Assembly (NCBI GenBank): GCA_015501075.1
Contig: JADNYJ010000823.1
Location: forward strand, 1 to 12,371
Reading direction: 5' to 3'
Length of the DNA stretch: 12,371 bases
Source: Gymnopilus junonius
Taxonomy: Eukaryota; Basidiomycota; Agaricomycetes; Agaricales; Galerinaceae
The notes beneath the pieces were generated by a model. That model searched no databases, had not been told where the DNA came from, and saw only the letters and a list, made by a program, of their open reading frames with translations. Numbering within the stretch: position 1 is the stretch's first letter; each line of letters begins with the position of its first letter. Of the stretch, positions 8,959 to 12,371 are shown piece by piece. A program made the translations under genes and the position numbers.

Positions 8959-11869
8959 ATGTCGATGTTTAGGAATATCTTTGGGCACAGACCTGCCAAT
9001 GATGATGTTGAACTGCAGGCTGTCCCTGAGGAGAACCGCATTTCCAACCAATTTGCTCTTCCGCAGTCAATGGACTTGCATAGTGATTCTCCTCGGCGTC
9101 TCTTCCTCACTTCACACCTTCGGCTACATCTCCCACATCACGCGTTGTTGAATGCCACCCCCCTCATCCTCCTCCGTCTAACTCTTCTCGGCTGTCAGTC
9201 AGCCCTATGGTTCCCACTGTCGCTTCTCCGATGCCACTTTATTCTTCAGCCGACTTTACTTTTACTACTCCGGAGCATCCACATCCCAGTGAAGACCATG
9301 ATATGGAGGATACCAGAATGGGTGTTTCTTTGGACCAGCAAGCGTCATCGTCTCTTAGCGGAGCTGTCTCAGCCGGATTCAGGTTCAGCTCAGTCGACAT
9401 ATCTCCAACCAAGCGAAAGCATTTTGAGGGCGGCAAAAGTAAGGTACGTCTGGTTGAAGTGGATCCAATGACACAGGTATGTCGCTTGTAACATTGACAT
9501 TGACAAGGTTCTTTGTTGACTGCTCCTGGCCAGAGGCGTAAGGAGAAAGTTATCGGGAACAACTAGAATCAGACGGAGAGCAATTCAGATGACATGTTGA
9601 GCAGAAGGCAGCTTCGGAGATAGCTGAGGCTACGGCTCTGGCCAAGTCAGTGACAGAGCAAGCAGCGAAGGGTTAAGCAGGTGGAAGAGATGGCAAATAG
9701 GATGGAGGTTATCCTCGGGAAGGTTTCAGTGGCCGAGGCACGAGCGGACAAGGCAGAGAAGGAGGAGGCGAGGTTGAGGGAGAAGGTCAGAGATGCAGAA
9801 GACCAAGCGAGGACCGCTCGTGAGGAGGCAGACAAGTGGGTAGATGATGCTAATCGTCGACTGAAGGACATCCAAAGGAAGGTGGACGAGGTGTTGGAGA
9901 AGGCTTCACTTGCTGACAAGAGAGCAGACAATGCCTGAGGCGGAACTGACACGATTTAAAGCAAGATTGTCTGCTGCCCCGACAATGTCAGCTGCCCCGT
10001 CGATGCCAGCTGCCCCCGATGTCAGCTGCCCCGCGATGTCAGATGCCTTGCAATGACAGTCTATTGAGGTGACAATGGAGGCACCAGAAACCGACACAGC
10101 TGGCAGCGAGAACCAGCATCGGGTCAGATGGGATGACCAAACTACAGGGAACACCTCACTTGAAGTGAGAAAGGCTGTTGAGGATACTGCTATGGATTCC
10201 GATGACAATGTTGATCTGCATCTTGCAATTCGTTCTGATGATGAAGAGGACCTTGAAATTGACGAGCGGAGCAAAGGGAAGCAAAGGGAAACAATCATCT
10301 CAACTTCGACTGTTACTCTGCCAAGGATGATTGTCGACGACGAAGCTGGGGTAAGTTTTCATGAGACGTTCTTGTCTGACCTAATGTTTTCTATTCTCAT
10401 TACAGAACAATGGAGGGACCAGTAAGCGGGATGACAAAGGCTGGACCACGTCGTTGGTCAAAACCAATCTCCATCGCATTCAAATCGCAAGTCAGCGGCT
10501 GGCAATAAAGAGGTGCATATTCTGTTAAAGGTTGATGAATACAACGTTGATTGTACATATTCAAAGGTTCCTCCACCCAGAAAATTTGGCAGGCGCTGGC
10601 TGGCGGATCTGATGTTGGCTCAAATCGCTGAACAAATGGTCCGAAGGATGCTTGGAGTATGGTCCAAGCAATTGTAAATCTGGGAACGGAGTACCTGCGT
10701 CAGGAAGCGATGGAGAGGATGAAGAAAGTGAGGTGGAGCAACCCACCAGTAACTCCCGATCAAAGGAGCAAAATAGATCAAACAACCAGAGGAGAATGAC
10801 TTCGGAAAGTGCCAGCGAGGATGAAGACGAAGATGACCACTTGATGCGAGACCTTGATCGAAAGTATGCGCAGTATCCTAGGAAGAAGAAATCATTTCGG
10901 GGTCCCGTCCACGAGGTTACGATACTGAAAAGGCGAAGATAGTGGTTAGTCATTTCGACATCAATGTTGCAACAATTCCCTTAATAATTTACCTAGACGC
11001 ATAAGAAAACTGATCAATGCTTTTATGAGCATGCAGAAGGACAAGGACATCATCTCCACTGAGCTTGCAACAGAGAAGGAAGTGCGTGAATACATGATGG
11101 CGTCGGAGACGGACGTTACTGCAGCCTATGAGGCCGTATCTCACTGGACGATTGAAATGCGGGTGGAATCGAGCTTTGTGCCAGCTCTTCATAGAGCATT
11201 GGGAGAAACAGTACGGTGTGAACTGGATAAGGGTGGTTTGAACTTCTTGCGCGAAAAGTTTGAAGATCGCCTATGACACTCAAGGCTATGCTCAAGAAGC
11301 AGCAGAAATATCTCAAGAATCCAGAGGTGGAGGCAAGGGCAAAACAATTGTCGAGAAGGAATGGTCACAGAGACAGAGTAAGTGGGCAATTAATATATTG
11401 AAAGCATTCTGATGTGGGCTTTGAAATAGCTTTGGATAGACTGGAGAATCATATGTTCCTCTATGATGAGGAATCACAATGGTTCGACCAACCAAGTGTG
11501 GAGGCAATTGCTTGGGATGATTGATAAATTGGGTATGGCGGGTATGAGCTCCGATGAAAGTGAACTGGATGAAAATGGCGACCCAGTTTACTTCATGAGG
11601 AAACGACATTGGAGACCTCGGCGAATAACCGAGCGACTCATCCTCATCGATAAGTGTAGAAACACCACAACTGGCACTGGAGATATTGGCCAGGAAATCC
11701 AGCAAGGTGACGAAAATGAGGTGGAGATCGGCACAGTAAACGCGATCCACTGACGGGTTGTCCAGCGAACTACTATCGAGAGGAATATGTGGCCAGCCTA
11801 GACAACATGCTTTATCATGAGTTGGATATGCAGTCTGAAGAAGAGTTGGATGACTTACAGGATCTGTGA
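8959..11869 (+). pseudogene. long Agaricomycete accessory gene with coiled coil and GMSSDESE domain, degraded
   Basis: Recognised introns: 9477-9533, 10351-10405, 10513-10566, 10945-10996 and 11378-11429 (52-57 bp). Order of parts: FRNIFGHRP start; Ser/Pro-rich segment (about 9096-9400) with DISPTKRKHFEGG; coiled coil (about 9593-9935) rich in EARADKAEKEEA-like heptads; AAP hexapeptide repeat; acidic segments (SDDEEDLEIDER, ASEDEDEDDHLM); KKVRWSNPPVTPDQRS; FRGPVH; KLINAFMSMQKDKDIIS; and a C-terminal domain with GMSSDESELDE, YFMRKRHWRPR, RLILIDKCRNTTT, SKRDPLTGCPANYY and the stop at 11867. I recall the last block from large, unnamed Agaricomycete families. Apparent one-base losses lie near 9092, 9590, 10445, 10580, 10800, 11268 and 11735, and gains near 9673 and 9934. 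In-frame stops are 9564-9566, 10054-10056 and 10629-10631. Frame around 10900-10997 is unresolved. It could be two neighbouring genes. The acidic and coiled-coil make-up suggests a nuclear protein, which is inference. Confidence 0.6.
9970..10038 (+). repeat. degenerate 18-bp tandem repeat encoding a hexapeptide
   Basis: Units TCTGCTGCCCCGACAATG (9970-9987), TCAGCTGCCCCGTCGATG (9988-10005), CCAGCTGCCCCCGATG (10006-10021) and TCAGCTGCCCCGCGATG (10022-10038) encode S-A-A-P-x-M. The first two are 18 bases, the third 16 and the fourth 17; together the losses equal one codon, so the frame recovers. A further start of a unit (TCAGATGCC) follows. Confidence 0.8.
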
Positions 11870-11897
11870 TGACTGGGCTATGGTAAATGATTTCTTG

Positions 11898-12371
11898 TTA
11901 GATAATTTGTGCTGGATACAATACCATTGTCAGAGCGATATATAGATCACATAACCAATCGAAAAACTCACACACTTCTGCAAAAAGAGGAACATCATTC
12001 ATTTTGGACTCCTGGCTCAGGGTACTCCATCTTGGAATGTCTATCCTGATGTTGAGCCAATCCATGGAAAAGGGATCCTTGTCGATAGGGGTTGTCCATG
12101 AGGTCGTTTCTGCAGCAAAAAACACAAGGTTGAAGTGGATAATCCACTCCAGCCTCTGTGCAACTGCAACAGGAATGTGCGCGGTGGATGACAAGAAATG
12201 TGGCCATGGGTTAGGGTTGAGAATGACCTCGCGCACATGTGGACACTGACAAATAATATAATCAATCAGTGACGACTGCTGTGTACACTTCAAACACTGT
12301 TGCATAGGTTGCTGCACAGTACCCTCTGTGTGCTGTGGATTATCCATGACATGCATGAATGTTACATTGCT
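11898..12371 (-). CDS. hypothetical protein fragment, open at the right edge
   Basis: A minus-strand frame stays open from the window edge to a stop at 11898-11900, more than 150 codons. An ATG lies at 12356, but the frame continues above it (SNVTF), so the true start may be outside. It contains CLKCTQQSS and DYIICQCPH, a Cys/His spacing that could bind a metal, then NPNPWPHFLSS and a Trp-rich middle (WTTPIDKDPFSMDWLNI). I recognise no family. The plus-strand frame over the same bases (12004-12249) is shorter and less protein-like. It is convergent with the degraded plus-strand gene ending at 11869, only 28 bases away. It may be a real terminal exon or a chance frame. Confidence 0.35.
   Translation of the reverse strand, partial: SNVTFMHVMDNPQHTEGTVQQPMQQCLKCTQQSSLIDYIICQCPHVREVILNPNPWPHFLSSTAHIPVAVAQRLEWIIHFNLVFFAAETTSWTTPIDKDPFSMDWLNIRIDIPRWSTLSQESKMNDVPLFAEVCEFFDWLCDLYIALTMVLYPAQII

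Noticed and set aside
12208..12219. Telomere-like GGGTTAGGGTTG
   Set aside because: Fewer than two units, inside an open frame; most likely chance and no evidence of an interstitial telomere.

Overview
This window looks like a transposon-rich, gene-poor stretch of a basidiomycete genome, most likely a mushroom-forming fungus (Agaricomycetes). The reasons are the many small spliceosomal introns (about 47-58 bp, GT-AG plus one GC-AG), the absence of bacterial-style operons, and a transposase of the Plavaka/CACTA-like type that is characteristic of Agaricomycetes. I see no housekeeping gene. Family assignments come from remembered conserved motifs, not from a search.

Layout. (1) 1-2810, minus: the C-terminal two thirds of a multi-exon Plavaka-like transposase. 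It runs off the left edge and carries three frameshifts and one internal stop, although all its splice sites and intron phases are still sound. (2) 3074-4546, plus: a head-to-head neighbour, a five-exon gene for a nuclear-looking, coiled-coil, Lys/Glu-rich protein of an unnamed Agaricomycete family, broken by three single-base shifts. (3) 4547-6118: no gene; it holds an AT-rich block (about 4840-5060) full of palindromic variants of ATACATTGCAATGTAT. (4) 6119-6549, minus: a two-exon gene for a small secreted protein with a clear signal peptide. (5) 6600-7913: no convincing gene, one imperfect inverted repeat. (6) 7914-8541, minus: a three-exon gene for a protein of about 175 residues that no single reading frame reveals; its function is unknown. 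(7) 8959-11869, plus: a long decayed gene with a Ser/Pro-rich start, a coiled coil, a degenerate hexapeptide repeat, acidic segments and a conserved C-terminal domain around GMSSDESE. (8) 11898-12371, minus: an open frame running off the right edge.

The genes do not form a pathway. The common theme is decay: exon phases and splice signals of three large genes survive, but about fifteen one-base shifts (about twelve losses, three gains) and four in-frame stops interrupt them. Either this is a graveyard of multicopy accessory genes and a transposon, or part of the damage is residual long-read assembly error. The two short genes at 6119 and 7914 are the best candidates for intact expressed genes.
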